Below are positions 50,899 to 60,624 of a DNA stretch of 64,000 bases, piece by piece (within the stretch, counting starts at the first letter, position 1; every line of letters begins with the position of its first letter). Origin of the DNA: Deltaproteobacteria bacterium (lineage in GTDB: Bacteria; Myxococcota; Kuafuiibacteriia; Kuafuiibacteriales; Kuafuiibacteriaceae); NCBI GenBank assembly GCA_020632995.1, contig JACKEN010000003.1, positions 558,001-622,000 of the forward strand, written 5' to 3'. The notes beneath the pieces are model-generated. The model did no database searches. It worked only from the letters and a program-made list of their open reading frames with translations, and was not told the DNA's origin. Position numbers and translations under genes: made by a program.

Positions 50899-51417
50899 AT
50901 GTCCTCCATCCTCCCCATCGTCGGCCGCGTAGCGGCTGCACCGGCCTTGCGGATCGGTGACCTGGCACGTCAGGCGGGCAAGAGCGCCCGCGCGGTGCGC
51001 CTGTACGAGGACCTGGGCCTGCTGGGCCCGGCCCACCGCACCGACGGCGGCCACCGGGTCTACGGCGATGACGCGCTGGTCCGGCTGGGGTGGATCGACA
51101 AGCTCCAGGTGCTGGGCATGTCCCTCCCGGACATCAAGTCCTTCCTGGACGAGCTGGAGGACGCGGCCACCGGCCCCGCCGCGATGGAGCGGGTGCGGGG
51201 CATGTTCCGGACGAAGCTGGCCGAAGTCCGGGCCCAGGTGGACGCCTTGGAGGCCCTGAGCGCCGAGCTCAGGGACGGGCTCTCCTACCTGGAGACGTGC
51301 CACGACTGCTCGACCAACACCGACCTGGGCGGGTGTCGCGCCTGCGACCACGACCACGCCATCGAGCCGCCGCTCTTGATCACCGGCATCCATCGAGGGG
51401 CGAAGGGAAGCGACTGA
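50899..51417 (+). CDS. MerR-family regulator with C-terminal four-cysteine cluster, first gene of isc operon
   Basis: 172 aa. N-terminal winged helix: LRIGDLARQAGKSARAVRLYEDLGLLGPAHRTDGGHRVYGDDALVRL (residues ~17-63), then a long dimerisation helix. The tail has Cys134 and Cys137 (CHDC), Cys146 and Cys149 (CRAC), with His151 and His153. SoxR-like MerR proteins bind a [2Fe-2S] cluster through four tail cysteines, so this protein may sense Fe-S or metal status. It stands where IscR stands in the isc operon of many bacteria, and iscS starts one base after its stop. It probably binds the inverted repeats at 50811-50824 and 50857-50876. The cofactor is inference. Confidence 0.88.
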   Translation: MSSILPIVGRVAAAPALRIGDLARQAGKSARAVRLYEDLGLLGPAHRTDGGHRVYGDDALVRLGWIDKLQVLGMSLPDIKSFLDELEDAATGPAAMERVRGMFRTKLAEVRAQVDALEALSAELRDGLSYLETCHDCSTNTDLGGCRACDHDHAIEPPLLITGIHRGAKGSD

Positions 51418-51418
51418 C

Positions 51419-52789
51419 ATGACGGTCAAGACCCCCATCTACATGGACTACAACTCCACCACCCCGATCGACCCGCGGGTGCTGGAGAAGATGCAACCAT
51501 ACTTGCGTGACGTGTTCGGCAACGCGGCCTCGCGCTCCCACCAGTTCGGGTGGGTGGCGGAGGAGGCGGTGGACTACGCCCGCGAGCAGGTCGCGAAGCT
51601 GGTCGGCGCCACCCCGGCGGAGATCATCTTCACCTCCGGCGCCACCGAGTCCGACAACCTGGCCCTCAAGGGCGTGGCGCACATGTACGGCATGACCGAC
51701 GCCGACAAGCTGCTCCTCGACTCGATCGCGAAGGGGCACGCGCAGGGCACCTTGCCCAACGCGGCCGACATGGTGCCCCCGCGCTTCGGCTCCGTCGACC
51801 TCGACGCCATCGCCAAGGAGGGCGCCTTCGAGCTGTTCAAGGACCGCGGTGACCACATCATCACCGTGGCCACCGAGCACAAGGCGATCCTCGACAGCGC
51901 CAAGCGCCTCGAGAAGGAGGGCTTCAAGGTCACCTTCGCGCCGGTCCACAAGAACGGGCTCGTCGACCTCGACGCCCTGAGGGCGGCCATCACCCCGCGC
52001 ACCATCCTGGTCTCGATCATGATGGCGAACAACGAGATCGGGGTGATCCAGCCGGTGCAGGAGATCGGCGCCCTCTGCCGCGAGAAGGGCGTGGTGTTCC
52101 ACACCGACGCGACGCAGGCGGTGGGCAAGATCCCGGTCGACGTGAACGCGCTGAACATCGACCTGATGTCGATCAGCGCCCACAAGATGTACGGGCCGAA
52201 GGGCATCGGCGCCCTCTACGTGCGGCGCAGGAAGCCCCGCGTGCGCCTCGAGGCGAACATCGACGGCGGCGGGCACGAGCGCGGCATGCGCTCGGGCACC
52301 CTGAACGTGGCGGGCATCGTAGGCCTCGGCGCGGCGGCGGAGCTCTGCACGAAGGAGCTCGAGGCCGAGATGGCCAAGACCCGGGCCCTGCGGGACCGCC
52401 TGTGGCACAAGCTCTCCACCGATCTCGACGAGATCTTCCTGAACGGTGACCCGGAGCGGCGGCTCCCGGGCAACCTGAACGTGTCCTTCGCGTATGTAGA
52501 GGGAGAGGCGCTGATGATGGCCATCAAGGATGTGGCGGTCTCCAGCGGCTCGGCCTGCACCTCGGCGTCCCTGGAGCCCTCCTACGTGCTCCGGGCCCTG
52601 GGGGTGGGTGACGACCTGGCCCACAGCTCGATCCGCTTCGGGATCGGGCGCTTCACCACCGAGGAAGAGGTGGACTACGTGGGTCAGCTGGTGGTGGACG
52701 CGGTGCGGCGGCTCCGCGAGATGTCCCCCCTGTACGAGATGGCGAAGGAAGGCATCGATCTGGCCAGCATTGAGTGGGCGGCCCACTGA
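51419..52789 (+). CDS. iscS: Cysteine desulfurase IscS
   Basis: 456 aa. Fold-type I PLP enzyme: YMDYNSTTPIDPRVLEKM start, GATESDNLALKGVA, TVATEHKAILDS (His154 stacks on PLP), HTDATQAVGKIPVD, SAHKMYGPKG with PLP lysine Lys256, and the mobile sulfur-carrying loop SSGSACTSASLEPS with Cys380. Longer than E. coli IscS by about 50 aa: an extra segment (~92-141; contains ADKLLLDSIAKGHAQG and DMVPPRFGSVDLDAIA) lies between NLALKG and DHIITVATEHKA. It supplies sulfur from cysteine to IscU. Part of the merR-iscSUA-hscBA operon. Confidence 0.96.
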   Translation: MTVKTPIYMDYNSTTPIDPRVLEKMQPYLRDVFGNAASRSHQFGWVAEEAVDYAREQVAKLVGATPAEIIFTSGATESDNLALKGVAHMYGMTDADKLLLDSIAKGHAQGTLPNAADMVPPRFGSVDLDAIAKEGAFELFKDRGDHIITVATEHKAILDSAKRLEKEGFKVTFAPVHKNGLVDLDALRAAITPRTILVSIMMANNEIGVIQPVQEIGALCREKGVVFHTDATQAVGKIPVDVNALNIDLMSISAHKMYGPKGIGALYVRRRKPRVRLEANIDGGGHERGMRSGTLNVAGIVGLGAAAELCTKELEAEMAKTRALRDRLWHKLSTDLDEIFLNGDPERRLPGNLNVSFAYVEGEALMMAIKDVAVSSGSACTSASLEPSYVLRALGVGDDLAHSSIRFGIGRFTTEEEVDYVGQLVVDAVRRLREMSPLYEMAKEGIDLASIEWAAH

Positions 52790-52801
52790 GGAGCGACGAG
52801 C

Positions 52802-53194
52802 ATGGCGTACAACGACAAGGTCATCGACCACTACGAGAACCCCCGGAACGTGGGGACCCTGGACAAGGACGACCCCAGCGTGGGCACCGGCCTGGTCGGG
52901 GCCCCGGCGTGTGGCGACGTGATGCGCCTGCAGATCAAGGTCAGCGACGACGGCGTCATCGAGGACGCGAAGTTCAAGACCTTCGGCTGCGGCTCCGCCA
53001 TCGCCTCGAGCTCGCTCGTGACCGAGTGGGTGAAGGGCAAGAGCGTGGAGTGGGCGGAGGGGCTCAAGAACGAGTCCATCGTCGAGGAGCTGTCGCTCCC
53101 GCCGGTGAAGGTCCACTGCTCGGTGCTCGCCGAGGACGCGATCAAGGCCGCCGTGGCGGACTGGAAGAAGAAGAAGCAACAGCCCCAGGGCTGA
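52802..53194 (+). CDS. iscU: Iron-sulfur cluster scaffold IscU
   Basis: 130 aa, typical length. Conserved cluster ligands: Cys37 and Asp39 (GAPACGDVM), Cys63 (FGCGSAIASSS), His105 and Cys106 (VKVHCSVLAEDA), plus the chaperone recognition motif LPPVK (99-103). It builds [2Fe-2S]/[4Fe-4S] clusters with IscS sulfur and hands them over with HscA/HscB. Starts 12 bp after iscS. A Lys-rich tail (WKKKKQQPQG) closes the protein. Confidence 0.97.
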   Translation: MAYNDKVIDHYENPRNVGTLDKDDPSVGTGLVGAPACGDVMRLQIKVSDDGVIEDAKFKTFGCGSAIASSSLVTEWVKGKSVEWAEGLKNESIVEELSLPPVKVHCSVLAEDAIKAAVADWKKKKQQPQG

Positions 53195-53215
53195 GGCTCG
53201 CGAAAGGACGAAGAC

Positions 53216-53587
53216 ATGGCACTCGAGGTGCTCCAACAGACGCCCGTGGCCACCGGCACCCTGGAGGTGACGGAGGCCGCCGCCAAGGCGATCACCAAGT
53301 ACCTGAAGGAGCACGACGCCCCCGAGGGCGCGGGGCTCCGGGTCGGGGTCCGCGGCGGTGGCTGCAGCGGCCTGTCGTACTACCTGGACGTCGACGCGAC
53401 CCCCAAGGCGCACGACAAGGTGATCGACGCGTTCGGGGTGAAGGTCTTCGTCGACCCGAAGAGCATGATCTTCCTCCAGGGGAGCAAGCTGCACTTCGTC
53501 ACCGGCCTCATGGAGTCCGGCTTCAAGTTCATCAACCCCAACGCGGGTAAGGGCTGCGGCTGCGGCGAGAGCTTCTCGCCCGCCTAG
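53216..53587 (+). CDS. iscA: A-type iron-sulfur carrier IscA
   Basis: 123 aa. LEVTEAAAKAITKYLKE at the start, the first ligand Cys50 in GGGCSGLSYYLD, and the Cys-Gly-Cys pair Cys114/Cys116 in GKGCGCGESF. A-type carriers transfer clusters or iron to target proteins. About 14 residues longer at the N-terminus than E. coli IscA. Lies 21 bp after iscU in the operon. Confidence 0.96.
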   Translation: MALEVLQQTPVATGTLEVTEAAAKAITKYLKEHDAPEGAGLRVGVRGGGCSGLSYYLDVDATPKAHDKVIDAFGVKVFVDPKSMIFLQGSKLHFVTGLMESGFKFINPNAGKGCGCGESFSPA

Positions 53588-53610
53588 CGCCCCTCGCGCG
53601 GCACCTCGTC

Positions 53611-54203
53611 ATGGCCGACTGCTGGTCCTGCGGCGCCGAGCGCGGCGTCGACTTCTTCTGTCCAACCTGCGGCAAGATCCAGGCCGCCTCGCCCAAGACC
53701 ACGCTCTTCGAGGCCCTGGGCCTGCCGGCCCGGATGCGCCTGGAGCGCGGGGACGTCGACAAGGCGTTCCGGGAGGCGTCGCGGAACGTGCACCCCGATC
53801 GCTTCGCCCAGGCGGCGCCGATGGAGCGCAAGCTGGCTTTACAGCTCACCGAGCTGGTGAACCAGGCCCACCAGACCCTGCGCGACCCGCGCCGTCGGGC
53901 CGAGTACCTGCTGAAGGCCGAGGGGGTCGAGGTCGGGCATGATCAGGCGCGCACCCGCGATCGCGCCTTCTTGATGGAGATGCTGGAGCTCCAGGAGCGG
54001 GTGGACGAGACCAGCGAAGTGGCCGGGCTGGAGCAGATGCTGAAGGACGCCAAAGCGCGCACCAAGCACCTCCTGGCGGGCCTCGAGGCCTACCTGGACG
54101 ATGGGGTGGGCGAGCAGGCGGTCGCCGCGCGGGCGGTGGAGGAGCTGCGCTACATGGAGCGGCTCGCCGAGCGCATCGATGCGAAGCTCGAGGAGATGTA
54201 CTG

Positions 54204-54204
<1 letters not shown>
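53611..54204 (+). CDS. hscB: Co-chaperone HscB with N-terminal Cys4 (zinc-like) domain
   Basis: 197 aa. J domain with HPD at residues 61-63 (FREASRNVHPDRF), followed by the C-terminal three-helix IscU-binding part (ALQLTELVNQAHQTLRDPRRRAEYLL ... LEQMLKDAKARTKHLLAGLEAYL). Unlike E. coli HscB it begins with Cys4, Cys7, Cys17 and Cys20 (CWSCGAERGVDFFCPTCG), a tetracysteine zinc-type module also present in animal mitochondrial HSC20. It delivers IscU to HscA and stimulates its ATPase. Its stop overlaps the hscA start by one base. Confidence 0.95.
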
Positions 54205-56096
<1,892 letters not shown>

Positions 56097-56173
56097 CGCC
56101 TTCTCTGAAAAGAACTCAGACCTCCTCTCAGTAGGACGGATACACGGCACGGTGCGCCGTGGAGGAGGTTACC

Positions 56174-56752
56174 TTGGCTCTTCTTCTCCGGTCATCGTTC
56201 GGCCTGAACGCGGGCCTCGTTCTCTTGTTCGCGGGCGCGGGATGCAGTGGCGGACCTGATGAGGTCGAGGTCGAATCGTCCTCGAACGCTCTGTGTGCGA
56301 CCCCGAATCCTCCGGTCCCCTTCACTTCCGTGACGCTCAACGGGAGCTGCAGTCAATCGGAGGACTGCTACGTGCAGGCGAATGCGCCCGCCGGCGTAGT
56401 TGCCGTTCGCATCGTCCAGCCCGCGGACATCAACAAGGTGCGCTTCATAGGTGAGATCGTAGACTGTCCCGGCGGGCATTGCTCCTGCAGTTCGCGCGTG
56501 GTCCGTGGGAGGCTCTGGAGGCGCAACTCCAACACGGGTTGCTGGTCTTATATGAGCGAAGTGTCTACCTCTGGGCAGTACCACTATGGCGTGTGTGGGG
56601 TTCGCGAGATGGGCTGGACCATGCCAGACCCGCTCGACTTCCCCTACGACGAGGCTGTTGTCCAGATCGTGGAGGACTGGGGTCGTCCCGTCGAGCATAC
56701 CTTCACCGTCCGTGTGGTGCACTACTACTACGATGGTGGCGCCCCACCGTGA
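56174..56752 (+). CDS. Cys-rich lipoprotein of unknown function
   Basis: 192 aa. A TTG start at 56174 is chosen because GGAGGAGG lies 5 bases upstream and the product then begins directly with a signal peptide ending in AGAGC; the in-frame GTG at 56159 is part of that ribosome site. The mature part has nine Cys (GSCSQSEDCY, DCPGGHCSCSS, TGCWSY, YGVCGV), suggesting disulfide-stabilised folding outside the cell, and Trp/Tyr-rich strands (HTFTVRVVHYYYDGG). No family recognised. It follows hscA after ~80 bp and is probably not part of that operon. Confidence 0.68.
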   Translation: MALLLRSSFGLNAGLVLLFAGAGCSGGPDEVEVESSSNALCATPNPPVPFTSVTLNGSCSQSEDCYVQANAPAGVVAVRIVQPADINKVRFIGEIVDCPGGHCSCSSRVVRGRLWRRNSNTGCWSYMSEVSTSGQYHYGVCGVREMGWTMPDPLDFPYDEAVVQIVEDWGRPVEHTFTVRVVHYYYDGGAPP

Positions 56753-56828
56753 CGCCGTCGCCGTCTGCACCGGATCCGCAGGGAGATTCGGCGAATAATC
56801 GCGCGAGGCACCGGGCACCCACCGCGCG

Positions 56829-57764
56829 ATGCCCATGAACACCCCCGCGCGCACGCGCGCTCGCACCCACGTCTTTGCCCTCGCGTTGGCGGCCCTGGGC
56901 GCCGGCTCCACCGGCTGCACCGAGATCTTCGCGGTGGACTTCACCGACCCTTTCTATGTCGCCGGCATGAACCCGCAGGGCGGGACGCCGGCTGGTCCGA
57001 CCGGCGACATCATCCTCACCGAGGGTGACGTCACCGTCTCTGCCAACACCAACGGCGGGCTCGCGCAGCACATCCGGCTGAACGGCACCACGAACCAGGT
57101 GGCGGTCGCGGAGTTCATCCCCACCCCCACCGGGCCGGAGGACCACTACCTGGTCTCCTTCCTCGGCAGCAAGCAGAGCAACCAGCCGGGGGCGACGTTC
57201 ATCATGGTCTACGGGGAGGACGCGATGGGGCACGAGGTCTACCTCTGCTCCTTCGCCATCGCAGGCTCGAAGGGCGCACCGAACGGGGCGTGGGCGGCCG
57301 TCTACTACGCCGACGGCAAGAGCCTCGAGACCGAGAAGTTCATGGACTCGGAGGTCTACCTCGACGTCCCGCACCGCGTGAACCTGCGGATCAACCGCGC
57401 GGCCCAGACCGTGTTCGCCTCGTACACCGCGCTGCACCCGAGCGGCGCCACCACCTCGGACGAGGTGGAGGTCGCCTTCGACGCGCCGTTCACCAAGCTG
57501 TCGAAGGTCCGCGCGTACGCCGAGGGCGCCACCGGCGACTACCGCCTGCAGGCCATGCACATGAGCGCCTGGTCGTCGGCCGAGCAGTCGCGCGTCGTCG
57601 ACACCGCCCGGCGCTATGGCCTGCTGCGCTCGCCCTACGGCCAGGACGCGACCCTCGCCGAGGAGCAGCGCCTCCTCGACACGGCCTTCGCCGCGTCGCC
57701 CGCGGAGCTGCGCCGCTGGCTGCCCACCACCACCATCGAGATCATCGACGCCATCCGACCGTGA
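56829..57764 (+). CDS. Lipoprotein of unknown function
   Basis: 311 aa. Signal peptide and lipobox near AGSTGC. The mature protein is beta-rich in the first two thirds (IILTEGDVTVSANTNGGLAQHIRLNG, HYLVSFLGSKQSNQPGATFIMVYGED, HRVNLRINRAAQTVFASYTAL, YRLQAMHMSAWSS), consistent with a laminin-G or concanavalin-like sandwich. A helical end follows (ARRYGLLRSPYGQDATLAEEQRLLDTAFAASPAELRRWL). No catalytic motif recognised; a sugar- or surface-binding role is conceivable. ATG 56829 was used; ATG 56835 is close by. The next gene is the kinase, 174 bp on. Confidence 0.7.
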   Translation: MPMNTPARTRARTHVFALALAALGAGSTGCTEIFAVDFTDPFYVAGMNPQGGTPAGPTGDIILTEGDVTVSANTNGGLAQHIRLNGTTNQVAVAEFIPTPTGPEDHYLVSFLGSKQSNQPGATFIMVYGEDAMGHEVYLCSFAIAGSKGAPNGAWAAVYYADGKSLETEKFMDSEVYLDVPHRVNLRINRAAQTVFASYTALHPSGATTSDEVEVAFDAPFTKLSKVRAYAEGATGDYRLQAMHMSAWSSAEQSRVVDTARRYGLLRSPYGQDATLAEEQRLLDTAFAASPAELRRWLPTTTIEIIDAIRP

Positions 57765-57938
57765 TACGCAGCACGCTCGTCTCAGCCTGGTCGGTTCCCC
57801 GCTGCACCGGTGTGCCCGTCCCTCGGCTGAGACCGCGGCCTTGCGGCCCTGACCCAGCGCGGCGCACGACCGAGAAACAACCCCCACCTTCGCCCGGTTG
57901 TGTGATCCGTCCGCTGCACTGCGCTATCCTGGGCCTCC

Positions 57939-59801
57939 GTGACCTCCGGTCCGTCACTCTCCGACCCGGGCTATGATCGACCCGCGACCGACGACCTGAT
58001 CGTCGGCGAGATCCTGGGCCGGTACCGGGTGCTGTCCATCCTGCAGCGCGGCGGGATGGGTGAGATCTGCCTGGCCGAGGACACCAGCGCCCCCGATCAC
58101 CAGGTGGTCATCAAGCGGGTCCTCGACGACCTGGTGGCGGACGAGGCCTACCTCACCATGTTCCGGGACGAGGCCCGGCTCATGGCCCGGCTCGACCACC
58201 CCAACATCGTGCGGGTGCTCGATACGCCGGTGGTGAAGGGCACCACCTGCCTGGTGATGGAGTTCGTGCCCGGGCGGAGCGTGGCCCAGCTCCTGCGGCG
58301 CACGAGCGAGGACGCCTCGCGCATCCCGCCGACCATCGCGCTGCACATCATGGCCGAGGCGCTGGAGGGCCTGCACTGCGCCCACACCGCCAAGGACGAG
58401 CGCGGGCGGCCGCTGGGAATCGTCCACCGGGACATGTCGCCGGGGAACATCCTCGTGTCCTTCAAGGGCGACGTGAAGATCACCGACTTCGGCATCGCCA
58501 AGTCCAAGCTCTCGATCGTCGCCACCTCGGTCGGCATGGTGAAGGGCACCACCCGCTACCTGTCGCCCGAGCAGATCCGCGGGGGCGAGGTCACCCCCCG
58601 CTCAGACCTGTTCGCGTGCGCCGCGCTCCTGGTCGAGATGCTCTCCGGCATCGCGATCTTCGACCGCGGCCAGGTGCCGCCCACCCTGCTCGCCATCGTG
58701 AAGGGGCAGCGCAAGGCGGTGGACGAGCTCCTCCCCTTCCAGGCCCCCGACCTCGCGGTGCTCCTCGAGCAGGCGCTCGCGCTGTCGCCCGTGCACCGCC
58801 CCGCCTCGGCGGCCGAGATGGCGGCCAGCCTGCGCGCGCTCGCGCCGACCCTCGGGCCGCCGGTGACCCCGGCCGACCTCGGGGCCTACCTCGCGCGCCT
58901 CTTCCCTCGCACCGGCACCCCGATCGCCCCCAGCGCGAGCAGCCCCACCGGCGCCACCTACCTGGTGGAGTCGGCCCTGGCGACCGAGGACCTGGTGGGC
59001 CCCTCCCAGTCCGGGGCGCGCCCGCTCGACGCGCGAGAGTTCGACCGGCCGACCCCAGCCCCGGTGATCCTGGGGAGCCCCGTCGATCCCGCCCGCCCGC
59101 TCCTCACCCCCGAGCGGCTCGGCGCTATCTCCCGCCCCGTGCCTGCCCCCACGCCCGCGCCGCCGCCGCCCGAGGAGCAGCCGCTCGACGTCCTCGGGGC
59201 GATGGACGACGCGGTGCAGGCCCTGGTCGAGCTCAGCGCGGCCCGCGCCCAGGCGCGCCAGGACGTCTCGGCGCCCGCCCGCGCTACCCCGGACCCCGAG
59301 GCGGGGGTGAGCGACTCCGCGGCCGAGGCCGACGCCTTCGCCCTCAGCAACGCCGCCATCCCCGTCGCCGCCTGGCGGCTGGACATGCGCTCCCTCGGGC
59401 TCGGGCTGGTGGGCGGCGCGGCGGTCGCCGCCCTCGTGGCCTGGGCCCTGAGCGGCCGGGATCCGGAGCCTGCGGAGCGGGTGGTGGAGCTGCCGGTGGT
59501 CGAGGTGCCCGCACCCGCGCGTGAGGGCGGGGGCGAAGACACCGACGTCCGACCGGAGGTCGCGACCTCGACCGCGCGCGGGGAGGTCGGCTTCATCACC
59601 GTGACCCGCCCCGCGGGGGGCACGGTGGCGGTGGACGGCCAGCGCTACAAGGTGCCGCTCCGGCGGGCCGAGGTCTCGGCCGGGACCCACCGGGTGGTGA
59701 TCAGCAAGCGCCGCTTCCAGCGCGAGGTCGAGGTCGTGCTCGCCCCCGGGCAGCACCTCGACCTCACCCGGGCCGAGATCCAGGTCGTCGATCCGGAATA
59801 A
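57939..59801 (+). CDS. Transmembrane Ser/Thr protein kinase
   Basis: 620 aa, GTG start at 57939. Hanks-type kinase domain (~28-300): Gly loop ILQRGGMGE, Lys59 in VVIKRV, HRDMSPGN (163-170), DFG (183-185), GTTRYLSPEQ activation segment. A Pro/Ala-rich linker (~310-480) leads to one membrane helix (~486-507) and a small extracytoplasmic domain resembling PEGA (ITVTRPAGGTVAVDGQRYKVPL ... GTHRVVISKRRFQREVEV). It should phosphorylate cytoplasmic targets in response to an envelope signal. The ABC-exporter genes follow; they may be targets, but only position suggests this. Confidence 0.93.
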   Translation: MTSGPSLSDPGYDRPATDDLIVGEILGRYRVLSILQRGGMGEICLAEDTSAPDHQVVIKRVLDDLVADEAYLTMFRDEARLMARLDHPNIVRVLDTPVVKGTTCLVMEFVPGRSVAQLLRRTSEDASRIPPTIALHIMAEALEGLHCAHTAKDERGRPLGIVHRDMSPGNILVSFKGDVKITDFGIAKSKLSIVATSVGMVKGTTRYLSPEQIRGGEVTPRSDLFACAALLVEMLSGIAIFDRGQVPPTLLAIVKGQRKAVDELLPFQAPDLAVLLEQALALSPVHRPASAAEMAASLRALAPTLGPPVTPADLGAYLARLFPRTGTPIAPSASSPTGATYLVESALATEDLVGPSQSGARPLDAREFDRPTPAPVILGSPVDPARPLLTPERLGAISRPVPAPTPAPPPPEEQPLDVLGAMDDAVQALVELSAARAQARQDVSAPARATPDPEAGVSDSAAEADAFALSNAAIPVAAWRLDMRSLGLGLVGGAAVAALVAWALSGRDPEPAERVVELPVVEVPAPAREGGGEDTDVRPEVATSTARGEVGFITVTRPAGGTVAVDGQRYKVPLRRAEVSAGTHRVVISKRRFQREVEVVLAPGQHLDLTRAEIQVVDPE

Positions 59802-59810
59802 CCCTCGGTT

Positions 59811-59826
59811 CTTCTTCGTGAAGAAG
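59811..59826. terminator. Perfect inverted repeat after the kinase gene
   Basis: CTTCTTC-GT-GAAGAAG, 9 bases after the kinase stop and about 50 bp before the ABC ATPase gene. Could be a terminator or an operator for the exporter operon. No strong T-run follows. Confidence 0.35.
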
Positions 59827-59874
59827 TTGGGGCAGGACAAAAGATAGCTGTCCCGGGGCGCTCAGGTGCGCAAC

Positions 59875-60615
59875 ATGCGCGCCATGCCCGCCATCGTGCA
59901 GCTCCAGGGGGTCCACAAGGACTACCCCCTCGGGAACCTCGTGGTCCGCGCCCTCCGGGGGGTCGACCTGACCTTCGACAAGGGTGAGTTCACCACCGTG
60001 GCCGGGCCCTCCGGCTCGGGGAAGACCACGCTCTTGAACCTGGTGGGCTGCGTCGACACCGCCACCCGGGGCACCGTCACCGTGGACGGCGCCTCCACCT
60101 CGGCCCTGAAGGAGTCGAAGCTCACCGAGCTGAGGCTCCGCAAGCTGGGCTTCATCTTCCAGAGCTTCAACCTGATCGGGGTGCTCAACCTGTTCCAGAA
60201 CGTCGAGTTTCCGCTCCTTCTGCAGGGCGGATTGACGAAGGGAGAGCGGGAGAGTCGGGTGCGCGACATCGTCGACAAGGTGGGCCTCACCGAGCAGATG
60301 AAGCAGCGGCCCAACGAGCTGTCGGGTGGTCAGCGCCAGCGGGTGGCCATCGCGCGGGCCCTGGTCACGCGCCCCTCCATCGTGCTCGCGGACGAGCCCA
60401 CCGCCAACCTCGACTCGGGCACCGGCAACGCGATCATCGACCTGATGAAGCACCTGAACGAGACCGAGCACACCACCTTCATCTTCTCGACCCACGACTC
60501 GCGGGTGATGTCGCGGGCCAGCCGCATCGTGCAGCTGGTGGACGGCAAGGTGGTGGACGACGGTCATGGCCACCGCACCGGGGCCGCCGCGGTGGCCCCC
60601 CTGGCCGAGGCCTGA
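59875..60615 (+). CDS. ABC transporter ATPase, LolD/MacB type
   Basis: About 246 aa from ATG 59875 (GTG 59866 and ATG 59884 are alternatives). Walker A GPSGSGKT, Q-loop IFQSFNLI, signature LSGGQRQRVAIARAL, Walker B IVLADEPTANLDS, and switch His in STHD. The sequence around the Q-loop and the short size match ATPases that pair with FtsX-like permeases (LolCDE, MacB). It energises extraction or export of lipoproteins or peptides across the envelope. It is followed by two permease genes at 9-bp and 4-bp gaps. Confidence 0.94.
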   Translation: MRAMPAIVQLQGVHKDYPLGNLVVRALRGVDLTFDKGEFTTVAGPSGSGKTTLLNLVGCVDTATRGTVTVDGASTSALKESKLTELRLRKLGFIFQSFNLIGVLNLFQNVEFPLLLQGGLTKGERESRVRDIVDKVGLTEQMKQRPNELSGGQRQRVAIARALVTRPSIVLADEPTANLDSGTGNAIIDLMKHLNETEHTTFIFSTHDSRVMSRASRIVQLVDGKVVDDGHGHRTGAAAVAPLAEA

Positions 60616-60624
60616 GGAGGGCGC

